Origin: an uncultured Flavobacterium sp.
GTDB taxonomy: Bacteria; Bacteroidota; Bacteroidia; Flavobacteriales; Flavobacteriaceae
DNA length: 64,000 nucleotides
Direction of reading: 5' to 3'
NCBI RefSeq assembly: GCF_946478785.1
Contig: NZ_CAMLDD010000005.1
Coordinates: forward strand, 186,001 to 250,000
The position numbers and the translations under genes are program-made. Every line of letters begins with the position of its first letter. Position 1 is the first letter of the stretch. Of this stretch, positions 24,936 to 33,630 are shown one piece after another. Under the pieces are notes generated by a model. It worked only from the letters and a program-made list of their open reading frames with translations, did not search any database and was not told the origin of the DNA.

Positions 24936-25595
24936 ATGAAAGAAAAAGTAAAATACTTTACAAAAATATCATCTATAGCCGTGTTCAGCTTCATAAAAAT
25001 TAATTTATTAGGGGCTGTTAATACTCTAATTTGCTGCACGATAGGGGCTTTTTTATTGTCAGCAAATGTTGGTCATGCAGCACACACTAATTCCGGAGCA
25101 CTAATACTGTTAGTGTTTTTTACAAGTAAACCTGTTGGAACAATCTTGCTTGTCTTGATCTTTTTAGCACCAATTTTATATATAATACTTGGAAACAAGT
25201 ACATTATAAGTAAGATAATATATCGTTTGATAAAAGACAAGTCAGAGAGCACGATTACTCCATTATTAGATAAAGTGTTAACAAAATTCAAAAACAATCA
25301 ACCTGATGTGATAAAAACAGGAGCCGATTTGGGATTGGCCAAAATTAAACTTTTAGACCAGGTAAAGTCAGAAACTGATAATAAATGGTTAAAAAGAGTA
25401 TTGTCATTTGGATTAAAAAAAATAAAATTGGACGATGTCGATTTAAGTCAGAATGATATTGATTTTAAAGATGTTATAAAATCGAAAACTATAGCTGCAT
25501 TACATGATAATACCGAACCGAGTAGGAAATGGATTTTAGCAATTTTAATTTTACAATGGATTTTTCTATTGTTGATTTGGATCATTAAACTTTGA
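24936..25595 (+). CDS. Hypothetical membrane protein at the end of the T6SS island
   Basis: This 219-residue protein has about four membrane segments: residues ~13-45, ~53-90 (two close hydrophobic runs, around SGALILLVFFTSKPVGTILLV), and a C-terminal ILAILILQWIFLLLIWII. Between them is a charged, probably helical cytoplasmic region (~100-195) with two similar pieces, LGLAKIKLLDQVK and FGLKKIKLDDVDL. No family was recognised. It could be an inner-membrane immunity protein of the cargo island, but nothing except position supports that. Confidence 0.6.
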   Translation: MKEKVKYFTKISSIAVFSFIKINLLGAVNTLICCTIGAFLLSANVGHAAHTNSGALILLVFFTSKPVGTILLVLIFLAPILYIILGNKYIISKIIYRLIKDKSESTITPLLDKVLTKFKNNQPDVIKTGADLGLAKIKLLDQVKSETDNKWLKRVLSFGLKKIKLDDVDLSQNDIDFKDVIKSKTIAALHDNTEPSRKWILAILILQWIFLLLIWIIKL

Positions 25596-25711
25596 TTAAT
25601 TGATTAAAAATCTTACTCTTTATACATAAGCTAATGAACATTTAAGTAACAAGAAATTTAGATTAATATAACTTGTTTATTGTTTACTAAGTTTTTAATT
25701 AAAAAAGGATC

Positions 25712-27319
25712 ATGAAAGTTAAAAAATCACATACTGCTATAACATCATTTTGGATGTTGGTTTTTATTTTTGGTACAACTAATATCAGCAAGGTTAATGC
25801 ACAGAGTGCTAATATCAAAAATGATGTTTTTTGGAATACAAAAGACGGACAGCCATTAAATAGTCAGGGTGGTGGTATTTTTAAATTTGAAGATCCTAAG
25901 ACTGGTGTTCAAAAATATTACTGGTACGGTGTTCAGTATGAAGAAGCGAATATTTATAGAAATGCGCCACATATTACTTTACCGAATGCTACTTTTAAAT
26001 CGGTTACCTGTTACAGTTCGGTTGATTTAGTGAATTGGACTTTTGAAGGAGATGTTGTAACTAAAGAAGATGTGAATAAGTCAGGTAAAACATGGGTAGG
26101 CCGTTTAGGAGTTGCTTATATGAAAGAACTGAGTAAATATGCAATGTTTGTTCAGCATGGGAGTGAAGTATTGATTATGCTTTCAGATTCCCCAACAGGG
26201 CAATTTTCCTGGCATCAAAAAATAAATATGGAGAAAATGATCGGAACCAGCAACACTGGCGATCAAACTGTATTTACGGATGAAGACACTGGAAAATCCT
26301 ATTTAGTTTATTCTTACGGTAAAGGAAGAAACAAAATTTATGTTTCTGAAATTGGACTTAAAGAAGGAAAAGTAAATCTTCTGGACTGTACCCAGATTTT
26401 TAAGGGAGAAAGCCGAGAAGGAAATTGCATGTTCAAGTACCAAAATAAGTACTACATGTTTGCATCCAATATATATGGCTGGGATGCTTCGTTTGCATAT
26501 TATTTAGTAGCCGATGATATCAGAGGGCCTTATCTGCCAGCAAATGAAATGTTGGTTACAAAAGGATCTTCAGATGATTTCGCACACGTATCACAAACTG
26601 GTTTTTTCTTTTCTGTAAAAGGAAGCAAGCAGGAAACAATTGTATATTGTGGAGACCGATGGGCAGATTTTGCTGGCAACGGTTTAGGTTATAACCAATG
26701 GTGCCCGATGTCTTTTGATGGAAAAACGCCTTATTTTAATTCACTTAACTCATGGAATATTAATGCCAAAACAGGTGAGTGGAAAGTAGCTAAAGACAAT
26801 GATTATGTTAAAAACGGCAGTTTCGAAGCCGACCGTAGGCATATTCCAAGTCCTGTTAAGCCCGTACAGATAGAATTAACGGGATGGACAAATGAAGTCA
26901 TTGAAGGGAATAAAATTAGTCTCGATACTATAACTTCTCCCGTAATCAATTACTTTAATACTGAAAACGACAGAAAGATGGTGATAGGCGAAAAGAGCTT
27001 AAATATTAACGATAAGGTTAATTTTAAGCGAAGAACGTTTCAAACCATCACTTCTTCACCTTATGTCAAATTAGAAGATGGATCATATACACTTACCGCC
27101 AAAATAAAGAATACAAAAGGTTTTACAAACTTAGAAATGTATGCTTTAAGTAATGGTAAAAAACGCTCCTACAATATAAAGGAAGAAAATGCCTCATGGA
27201 AAACCATAACTATAAAAAACGTAGCTGTTAAGGCAGGAAAAGTGGAGATTGGTTTTTTGGCTGATGGTTCTGCAAATGCTTCTTGTCAGGTTGACGATGT
27301 TTCATTGGTTAGAAAATAA
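25712..27319 (+). CDS. Secreted GH43-like glycosidase with C-terminal accessory domain
   Basis: This 535-residue protein has a signal peptide (cleavage near NVNAQ-type residues 31-33, VNAQSAN). Residues ~35-350 look like a GH43 five-bladed propeller: SQGGGIFKFED, KYYWYGVQYEE, VTCYSSVDLVNWTFEGDVV, LSDSPTGQFSW. The segment PLNSQGGG resembles the exo-beta-1,3-galactanase branch, where the usual catalytic base Asp is absent. Residues ~380-535 form a carbohydrate-binding-like beta sandwich (GSFEADRR to VDDVSLVRK). With the GH2 galactosidase downstream it may trim galactan or arabinogalactan side chains. Exact specificity is not decided by the sequence. Confidence 0.72.
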   Translation: MKVKKSHTAITSFWMLVFIFGTTNISKVNAQSANIKNDVFWNTKDGQPLNSQGGGIFKFEDPKTGVQKYYWYGVQYEEANIYRNAPHITLPNATFKSVTCYSSVDLVNWTFEGDVVTKEDVNKSGKTWVGRLGVAYMKELSKYAMFVQHGSEVLIMLSDSPTGQFSWHQKINMEKMIGTSNTGDQTVFTDEDTGKSYLVYSYGKGRNKIYVSEIGLKEGKVNLLDCTQIFKGESREGNCMFKYQNKYYMFASNIYGWDASFAYYLVADDIRGPYLPANEMLVTKGSSDDFAHVSQTGFFFSVKGSKQETIVYCGDRWADFAGNGLGYNQWCPMSFDGKTPYFNSLNSWNINAKTGEWKVAKDNDYVKNGSFEADRRHIPSPVKPVQIELTGWTNEVIEGNKISLDTITSPVINYFNTENDRKMVIGEKSLNINDKVNFKRRTFQTITSSPYVKLEDGSYTLTAKIKNTKGFTNLEMYALSNGKKRSYNIKEENASWKTITIKNVAVKAGKVEIGFLADGSANASCQVDDVSLVRK

Positions 27320-27326
27320 TCATTTG

Positions 27327-27461
27327 AACATATTGTAGCAACGCATTTATTGCAAAATGACGCAATTTTAGACCTTTAATTTATATGTGCCGTTCCTCCG
27401 GAACTTTGTTTGTATGTGCGTTACGTTTTCAACGGATTAAAATCCGTCGCTACAATATGTT
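27327..27461. repeat. Palindrome-rich dispersed element with 13-bp inverted ends
   Basis: AACATATTGTAGC (27327-27339) and GCTACAATATGTT (27449-27461) are perfect inverted ends of a ~135-bp segment. Inside are GTTCCTCCGGAAC and the palindrome ACGGATTAAAATCCGT. Just outside follows GAGCCTAAGGCTC. No gene is present. It is part of the 528-bp gap 27320-27847. Confidence 0.65.
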
Positions 27462-27532
27462 CCGAGCCTAAGGCTCTTTGTTGCTAAATTTTGTAGCTAC
27501 GTATTTTAATCTGCTAAAAGCACACAATATTG

Positions 27533-27616
27533 TCATTTCGACGAAAGGAGAAATCACATCCAGAGAGCAACGTACTTTGTGGTTACGTTATGTGATTTCT
27601 CCTTTCGTCGAAATGA
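27533..27616. repeat. Perfect 27-bp inverted repeat (MITE/REP-like element)
   Basis: The left arm (27533-27559, starts TCATTTCGACGAAAGGAG) and right arm (27590-27616, ends CTCCTTTCGTCGAAATGA) are exact reverse complements around a 30-nt loop. A short open frame across it (27478-27729) is not a credible gene. Related sequences occur at 9635, 30697 and 39431. Confidence 0.85.
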
Positions 27617-27789
27617 ATTGTACCGATAAACATTCTTATGAAAACGATTGCCATAGCCCCGATAGCAGTGAAAATCCTTTTGCTTTTTCCTTTAAAAAGC
27701 AAAAGATTGCAACGGATAGCGGGAAATAGCTTCTAAAAAAATCATCATAAAATTCACTAAACATTGATAAAATACTATTGATTCTGGTA

Positions 27790-27818
27790 TTGTAAAAAGG
27801 ATATATTTACAATCTTTG
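27790..27818 (+). promoter_or_regulatory. Candidate promoter for the GH2 gene
   Basis: TTG (27790-27792), an 18-bp spacer and AATCTTTG (27811-27818) match the Bacteroidota TTG...TAnnTTTG pattern with one mismatch, 29 bp before the GH2 start. Confidence 0.4.
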
Positions 27819-27847
27819 CGCAACTATCAAATTAACCGGAATTATTT

Positions 27848-30670
27848 ATGAAATCTATCGCTCTTAACCGAATTTTCCTCCTTTTAGTATTCTCAATATC
27901 TTATAGTATATCGGCACAAAAGCAATCCGAAAGGGACCTTATCTTAATTGATAAAGAATGGCGTTTTTCTCTCGGACATCAATATGATGCACAAAAAGAT
28001 TTTAGTCACGCTACAGGATATTTTTCCTATTTAACTAAAACCGGATATGGTGATGGCCCTGCAGCTCAGGGATTTGATGACCGTGCATGGCGAAAGTTAG
28101 ATCTTCCACACGATTGGGCTGTCGAGCAGTCGTTTAGTGAAAAAGCAAGTTTTAGTCACGGATTTAAAACTGCCGGAAAAAATTTCCCTGAAAAGAGTAT
28201 CGGCTGGTACAGAAAAAAAATCAATATTCCGGAAACGGATAAAACCCGAATTATCTCTTTAAAATTCGATGGTGTTTTTAGGAATTCAAAAGTATTTTTT
28301 AACGGACACTACCTCGGAACTGAAGAAAGCGGTTACAACGGTTTTGAATATGATGTAACAGCGTATGTGAATTACGGTGGGGAAAACACAATTGTGGTGC
28401 GCGTTGATGCTTCGATGGAAGAGGGCTGGTTTTATGAAGGAGCCGGAATTTACAGACATGTTTATTTAAAGAAAACTAATCCAATTCATGTTAAGGAAAA
28501 CGGAACTTATGTTACCTCAGAAATAAAAGAAAATAACGCTGAAGTTACGGCTGAAGTTACAATAGAAAATAAAGGCAATTATAAAGGTTCAATCGAGGTT
28601 ATTCAGAGTATTTTGGACGATTCGGGAAAACAAATTGCAACTGTTTCTGAAAATGTGACAGCCCCGGATTTTTATAAAAAAACAAATTATACTTCAAAAT
28701 TACAGGTTAATAATCCATTGTTATGGGATATTGAAAATCCGAATTTATATCGCTTAATAACTCAGATTAAGCAAGACGAAAAAATAATTGATCAATACGA
28801 AACTTCTTTCGGAATAAGAACAATAAAATTTGATGCCGAAAGAGGGTTCTTCCTTAACGGAAAAGCAGTAAAACTAAAAGGAACCAACAACCATCAGGAT
28901 CATGCGGGAATTGGAACCGCATTACCGGATGAATTACAGTATTTCAGAATCAAAAAACTGAAAGAAATGGGTTCGAATGCTTATCGCTGTTCACATCACC
29001 CTCCAACTCCGGAATTGCTTAAAGCTTGTGATGAATTAGGAATGCTGGTTATTGACGAAACCCGATTGATGGGAATTAACGATTATCACTTAAATGATTT
29101 AAAGCGAATGCTTGAACGCGATCGCAATCATCCAAGTATTTTTTGCTGGTCGGTTGGAAATGAAGAATGGAATATTGAAGGAGGAATTGTAGGGGAACGT
29201 ATCACGAATGTCATGCAGGGATTTACAAAAGGCATCGATCCTACAAGACCAGTCACGGTTGGAGTAAGCAGTGGTTTTAGAAGCGGAATATCATCTGTGG
29301 TTGAAATTATGGGTTATAATTATTTAGGTAACGGAGATATTGATGCACACCGAAATGAATTCAAACAGCAACCGGGAATGGGAACTGAGGAGGGTTCTAC
29401 GTTTGCTACACGAGGAATTTATTTTACAGATGATGCCAAACATTATCAAAGTGCTTATGACAGAAAACCTCGTCCATCTTTTTACAGTATTGAAGAAGGC
29501 TGGAAATTTTATGCAGAACGTCCGTATTTGGCAGGAATGTTTATTTGGACCGGATTTGATTATCGCGGAGAACCTACGCCTTATGGATGGCCGTCTGTAA
29601 CTTCTTATTTTGGAATGATGGATGTATGCGGTTTCCCGAAAGACAATGTGTTTTATTTGAAATCATGGTGGGGAAATGAACCTGTCCTGCACATTATGCC
29701 ACATTGGAACTGGAGTGGAATGGAAGGCAAGGAAATAGACGTCTGGGTTCACTCTAATTGTGATGAAGTGGAACTTTTTCAAAACAAAAAAAGCCTGGGC
29801 AAAAAGAAAATGGAGCAGTACGGACATTTAGAATGGAAAGTAAAATATACTCCAGGAACTCTTGAAGCGATTGGATATAAAAATGGTAAAAAAGTACTTT
29901 CTGAAATTCAGAAAACCACTGATAGTCCTGAGAATATAAAACTTTCGGTTGATAAAGAAAACCAGAAAAACGGCGATGTTGTTGTAGTAACGGTTGAGAC
30001 AACAGACAAAAAAGGCGCACATGTACCAACTTCAAATCATGAAATGACATTTTCTATAAAAGGAGGAAAAATTCTTGGAGTAGGGAACGGAAACCCAACA
30101 TCTTTAGAAAAAGACCAATTTATTGATGATATTGAACTTGTTACTATAACTAATTTTGAAGAGAAAAAACTGGCTTCGGCAGATTCTAATCAAAAAGTAA
30201 CGGATTCTGATAATAATTGGAAAGAAGCTTTTAAAGATAGGGATTATAAAAATCAGGCTCCAGCTTATGTGTACAGAGGTAAATTTGATTTAAAAAACAA
30301 TCTTAAAACAAATACGGTTACTTTCTTTTATAAAAAAATTGGAGTAAATGCAGTAATTTTTGTCAACGGAAATAAAATTGCGCCAAGCTCAGAAGATGAC
30401 CAGAAATATGTTTTTAATACCAGTGTTTTAAAGCAGGGAACAAACAATATTCAAATTATTGCCCCGCCATTACAAAAAGTAAAAGATTGGGATGTAATGA
30501 ATACAGATCCCGGAATTATTCAGGTAATAACGCCTGCTGAATCATGGAAGCGAAAGTTATTTAACGGATATGCACAAATCATCATTCAAAAGGAAGATAA
30601 TGCAGCTGAAGTTGTTTTATCGGCCACAGCCAAAGGATTAAAGGATGGGACTTTAGTCTTGAAGAAATAG
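27848..30670 (+). CDS. Glycoside hydrolase family 2 beta-galactosidase-like enzyme, exported
   Basis: This 940-residue GH2 enzyme has a signal peptide (ending around ISAQ at residue ~23). Domain order is the N-terminal jelly roll (RKLDLPHDWAVEQ, GWYRKKINIP), immunoglobulin-like domain, and TIM barrel from residue ~330 (FLNGKAVKLKGTNNHQDH). The acid/base Glu is in CWSVGNEEW and a likely nucleophile Glu in MGTEEGSTF. Additional C-terminal domains follow, and a split galactose-binding-like domain near residues 780-890 (KEAFKDRDY ... YRGKFDL). It probably acts in the periplasm on beta-galactosides released from pectin side chains or hemicellulose. Substrate is not fixed by the sequence. Confidence 0.88.
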   Translation: MKSIALNRIFLLLVFSISYSISAQKQSERDLILIDKEWRFSLGHQYDAQKDFSHATGYFSYLTKTGYGDGPAAQGFDDRAWRKLDLPHDWAVEQSFSEKASFSHGFKTAGKNFPEKSIGWYRKKINIPETDKTRIISLKFDGVFRNSKVFFNGHYLGTEESGYNGFEYDVTAYVNYGGENTIVVRVDASMEEGWFYEGAGIYRHVYLKKTNPIHVKENGTYVTSEIKENNAEVTAEVTIENKGNYKGSIEVIQSILDDSGKQIATVSENVTAPDFYKKTNYTSKLQVNNPLLWDIENPNLYRLITQIKQDEKIIDQYETSFGIRTIKFDAERGFFLNGKAVKLKGTNNHQDHAGIGTALPDELQYFRIKKLKEMGSNAYRCSHHPPTPELLKACDELGMLVIDETRLMGINDYHLNDLKRMLERDRNHPSIFCWSVGNEEWNIEGGIVGERITNVMQGFTKGIDPTRPVTVGVSSGFRSGISSVVEIMGYNYLGNGDIDAHRNEFKQQPGMGTEEGSTFATRGIYFTDDAKHYQSAYDRKPRPSFYSIEEGWKFYAERPYLAGMFIWTGFDYRGEPTPYGWPSVTSYFGMMDVCGFPKDNVFYLKSWWGNEPVLHIMPHWNWSGMEGKEIDVWVHSNCDEVELFQNKKSLGKKKMEQYGHLEWKVKYTPGTLEAIGYKNGKKVLSEIQKTTDSPENIKLSVDKENQKNGDVVVVTVETTDKKGAHVPTSNHEMTFSIKGGKILGVGNGNPTSLEKDQFIDDIELVTITNFEEKKLASADSNQKVTDSDNNWKEAFKDRDYKNQAPAYVYRGKFDLKNNLKTNTVTFFYKKIGVNAVIFVNGNKIAPSSEDDQKYVFNTSVLKQGTNNIQIIAPPLQKVKDWDVMNTDPGIIQVITPAESWKRKLFNGYAQIIIQKEDNAAEVVLSATAKGLKDGTLVLKK

Positions 30671-30696
30671 TTTCAGGTTTCAGTACCCAAAGTTTT

Positions 30697-30784
30697 GTCA
30701 TTGCGAGGAACGAAGCAATCTCATTTGCAGAATCCACACAGTTCGTCGCTCTCTGGAAGAGATTGCTTCGTTCCTCGCAATGAC
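30697..30784. repeat. Perfect 26-bp inverted repeat (MITE/REP-like element)
   Basis: The left arm (30697-30722, starts GTCATTGCGAGGAACGAAGC) and right arm (30759-30784) are exact reverse complements around 36 nt. It fills the gap between two convergent genes. Conceptual translation gives the familiar spurious peptides CHCEERSN and EIASFLAMT that this repeat type produces in many genomes. Confidence 0.88.
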
Positions 30785-30806
30785 AATTAGAACCTAAAAA
30801 CAAAGT

Positions 30807-31787
30807 TTAATTTATCCTCTGAATACTATAAGCAGACTCACTTTTATCTCCAGAAAGCAATTTGCCCAATTTAGAGCTAATGACATAGACATTTCCATCA
30901 GAAGCCAAAGCGGCTGTGGTAGGAAACTCTTCTTTTCCAATATTGGTTTCGCTAATTTTTACAGCGCTTGTCCAATTATTGGTACTGGATAAAGTATATG
31001 TTTTTCCTAAACCTAAGCCGTTTTCAACAACAACCAAATTATTGTTTTTATCTAATTCTATTCCATCAGGAGCGCTAAAGGTTGTTCCAGTTACTTCTGT
31101 GATAGCAGCGGGATTAGAGAGTGATATTTTTAATAATGTAGAGGTATCAGTTTTAGCAACTAATAAATAACCATCTGGATGAAAAACAATTCCGTTTAAA
31201 CCAAATTCGTTTGGCTTAGGCTGAAACAAAGTGTTAGTCGCAAACACAGAAGCAACATAATTTTTGTCAAGTTTATAAATGATCGGTGAAAAGGAATCGG
31301 TAACATAAATAATGCCATTCCTATCGACAGCAATATCATTTGGGCAGGAACCTGCATTTGATGTAAAGCTTTTTAAATCAATTTCTTTGATCAGTTTACC
31401 TGAAGTAAGATTGAAGATGCTGACACTTGCAATAGTTCCGGCACTACCTACTTTGCTTCTTTGAGAAATTCCCAAATCGGCGTTGGCTACTATTAGCCGG
31501 TTTCGAATTTCATCTGTGTAAATCCCCGTGGGTAAAACCAGTTTGGAGCTTGTGGAAAAAGCAGTCACTTCACCTTTTGTATTCATTGCGTAAATAGCAC
31601 CTTTTTGCAAAGAACTAAATAAGAATTTTTCGTTTTTAAAATCGTAATCAATTCCCTCAGGATAAAGTCCGGCGTCAGTAATAGTGTATTGGCTTTGAAT
31701 GGAAACAGAAGTTTCACCCAACTTTTTTTCGCTGTCGCAAGCCATGAAAAGAATTGAAAATGCTGAAATCAAAATTGTATTTTTCAT
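30807..31787 (-). CDS. Beta-propeller lipoprotein (SMP-30/NHL-like)
   Basis: This 326-residue lipoprotein has the signal MKNTILISAFSILFMAC with the lipid-anchored Cys at residue 17. The body is a run of propeller blades: DAGLYPEGIDYDFKNEKFLF, LPTGIYTDEIRNRLIVAN, CPNDIAVDRNGIIYVTDS, LNGIVFHPDGYLLVAK, APDGIELDKNNNLVVVENG. These resemble SMP-30/gluconolactonase or NHL repeats. The exact reaction, if any, cannot be read from the sequence; the family includes lactonases as well as binding proteins. It is convergent with the GH2 gene, and no operon partner is evident. Confidence 0.8.
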   Translation of the reverse strand: MKNTILISAFSILFMACDSEKKLGETSVSIQSQYTITDAGLYPEGIDYDFKNEKFLFSSLQKGAIYAMNTKGEVTAFSTSSKLVLPTGIYTDEIRNRLIVANADLGISQRSKVGSAGTIASVSIFNLTSGKLIKEIDLKSFTSNAGSCPNDIAVDRNGIIYVTDSFSPIIYKLDKNYVASVFATNTLFQPKPNEFGLNGIVFHPDGYLLVAKTDTSTLLKISLSNPAAITEVTGTTFSAPDGIELDKNNNLVVVENGLGLGKTYTLSSTNNWTSAVKISETNIGKEEFPTTAALASDGNVYVISSKLGKLLSGDKSESAYSIQRIN

Positions 31788-31887
31788 TTTTATTAATTTA
31801 AATTATTTGTCCATATTGACAATGCAAATCTGGGACAGAATAAGAAAAATAAAAATGAACTGGTTTAGGAAATAAGGTTGAACCAGT

Positions 31888-32475
31888 TTAACTTTTTGAG
31901 ATTTTACGATTGCGTATTTTACTTAAATACTCGGTGCTAAAACCAAGATAAGAAGCTAAGGCATATTGTGGGACACGTTTTGCAATAGCCGAGTATTTAG
32001 TCATAAATTCATCATAGCGTTCTTCAGCAGTTTTTGTAAAATTCGATAAAAGTCTTTTTTGCTGAAAAGCAAGTGAACGTTGGGTTATAATGCGTTCAAA
32101 TTTTTCGAGTTTCGGAATCTCTTTTAGAAATTTTTGCTCGTCTTCATATTCAATTTGAATAAGAACTGAATCTTCCAGAGCTTCAACAAATAAAGTTGCA
32201 GGTTCCTGATAAATCAAACTGCTGTAATCAGAAATCCACCAGTCTTCAATTGCAAATGAAAGCGTATGTTCTTTTCCTTCATTATCTACTAAGTAACCTC
32301 TGAAGGCGCCTTTTACCACATAACTCTTATGTTTGCAGATAAAACCGGGCTGCACGATAAATTGCCTTTTTTTGACTTTGGTGATTTTCAAAAAAGTAGC
32401 CAGATGCTTTTTTTCATCATCTGTCAAATCCACATATCTTGAAACATACTCTATAACGGGCTGTAAATCTTTCAT
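31888..32475 (-). CDS. Crp/Fnr-family transcriptional regulator
   Basis: This 195-residue regulator has a cyclic-nucleotide-binding-like sensor (residues ~20-115: KKRQFIVQPGFICKHKSYVVKGAFRGYLVD, shortened here in function only) and a C-terminal helix-turn-helix (VPQYALASYLGFSTEYLSKIR). The start MKDLQPVIEYV was chosen over an upstream ATG at 32568, whose 31 extra residues are not family-like. It diverges from an AraC-type gene at 32608 with a ~130-bp shared upstream region, which contains GTTTCATG repeats that may be regulatory. The effector molecule is unknown; Bacteroidota members often respond to stress signals. Confidence 0.86.
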   Translation of the reverse strand: MKDLQPVIEYVSRYVDLTDDEKKHLATFLKITKVKKRQFIVQPGFICKHKSYVVKGAFRGYLVDNEGKEHTLSFAIEDWWISDYSSLIYQEPATLFVEALEDSVLIQIEYEDEQKFLKEIPKLEKFERIITQRSLAFQQKRLLSNFTKTAEERYDEFMTKYSAIAKRVPQYALASYLGFSTEYLSKIRNRKISKS

Positions 32476-32607
32476 GCAGTAAAGATAAAATTTTTGTTTC
32501 AGGTTCAAGGTTTCATGTTTCATGTTTGGCAACGTTACGTGACCTGAAACTTTAAACAAAAGAAACATGAAACATTTTTTTTTATTTGATTTTCATAACT
32601 TTGAAAA

Positions 32608-33480
32608 ATGGAAGAGCAAATAGAATGTCAGGCAACAGAACTTGGAATTAACGATTTAAAATTAAAAGGTTTTAAAGTATATGAAATAAATGGTGATGTA
32701 AGTAAAATTCCTAGTTATAACCGTAGGGATTACTACAAGATTTGCATCAATACCAGCAAAAGCCTTGTACATTATGCCGATCGCGGTATAGAAGTTGACG
32801 GAACTATTTTGTTTTTCGGAAATCCGCATATTCCATATTCCTGGGATATTCTTTCGCCTTCGTATGAAGGTTATGCCTGTGTTTTTACCGAAGATTTTTT
32901 AAAGGTAAAAGATCGCTCAGAAAGCCTTCATGAATCGCCTTTGTTTAAAATAGGCGGAACTCCAATTTTTTCGTTAACCGCTGAACAAAAAGTATTTATA
33001 GATTCATTGTTTAGAAAAATGATTGAAGAACAGGAAACAGATTATGTTTTTAAAGATGATCTAATCCGTAATTATATCAATTTGATTTTGCATGAATCAA
33101 TGAAAATGCAGCCATCAGAAAATTTCTTTAAACACAAAAATGCCTCTTCCAGAATCACTTCCTTGTTTTTAGAACTTTTAGAAAGACAGTTTCCCGTTGA
33201 AACAAAAGATCAGCCACTTGTGCTAAAAACACCACAGGATTACGCTCAAAACCTTGCAGTACATGTTAATCACCTCAATCGCTCCGTAAAAGAAGTTACC
33301 GGAAAATCAACCACAGCACATATCACCGAAAGGATTATCGGCGAAGCTAAAGCATTGTTACAACATACAGACTGGAGTATTTCTGATATTGGATATTCAC
33401 TCGGATTTGAATATCCAAGCTATTTTAATAACTACTTTAAAAGACTTACCGGGACAATTCCGAAATCATTAAGAATGTAA
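32608..33480 (+). CDS. AraC-family transcriptional regulator
   Basis: This 290-residue protein has an N-terminal cupin-like sensor region (residues ~20-100, FFGNPHIPYSWDI) and a C-terminal AraC double helix-turn-helix (residues ~200-290, VNHLNRSVKEVTGKSTTAHI ... WSISDIGYSLGFEYPSYFNNYFKRLTG). A TAACTTTG match to the -7 promoter element lies 4 bp before the ATG, so the transcript may have almost no leader. It is divergent from the Crp/Fnr gene and precedes a small cupin gene by 150 bp, possibly its target. Confidence 0.88.
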   Translation: MEEQIECQATELGINDLKLKGFKVYEINGDVSKIPSYNRRDYYKICINTSKSLVHYADRGIEVDGTILFFGNPHIPYSWDILSPSYEGYACVFTEDFLKVKDRSESLHESPLFKIGGTPIFSLTAEQKVFIDSLFRKMIEEQETDYVFKDDLIRNYINLILHESMKMQPSENFFKHKNASSRITSLFLELLERQFPVETKDQPLVLKTPQDYAQNLAVHVNHLNRSVKEVTGKSTTAHITERIIGEAKALLQHTDWSISDIGYSLGFEYPSYFNNYFKRLTGTIPKSLRM

Positions 33481-33630
33481 ATTGTTTCATATTCTTAATT
33501 TTTTGTTTGATTATCGTTATCTGCGGTTGGTTTTACTAAAGTAAATTTGCTTCGAAACAATTCATTATAAGTTTTATATAAAAATTGCATCCAACCCTGA
33601 ATAGCTTTAAGAAACAATAATTTAAAAACT

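Noticed and set aside
27478..27729. 83-codon open frame with ISPFVEMN-type peptide
   Set aside because: It runs across the perfect inverted repeat at 27533-27616; its protein is the translation of that element, with no independent coding sign.
30582..30803. 73-codon minus-strand frame (CHCEERSN ... EIASFLAMT)
   Set aside because: It is the well-known false translation of a palindromic repeat and overlaps the GH2 gene end.
32476..32568. 31-residue N-terminal extension of the Crp/Fnr regulator
   Set aside because: It spans the divergent promoter region and contains repeated GTTTCATG motifs, more like regulatory DNA than coding sequence.
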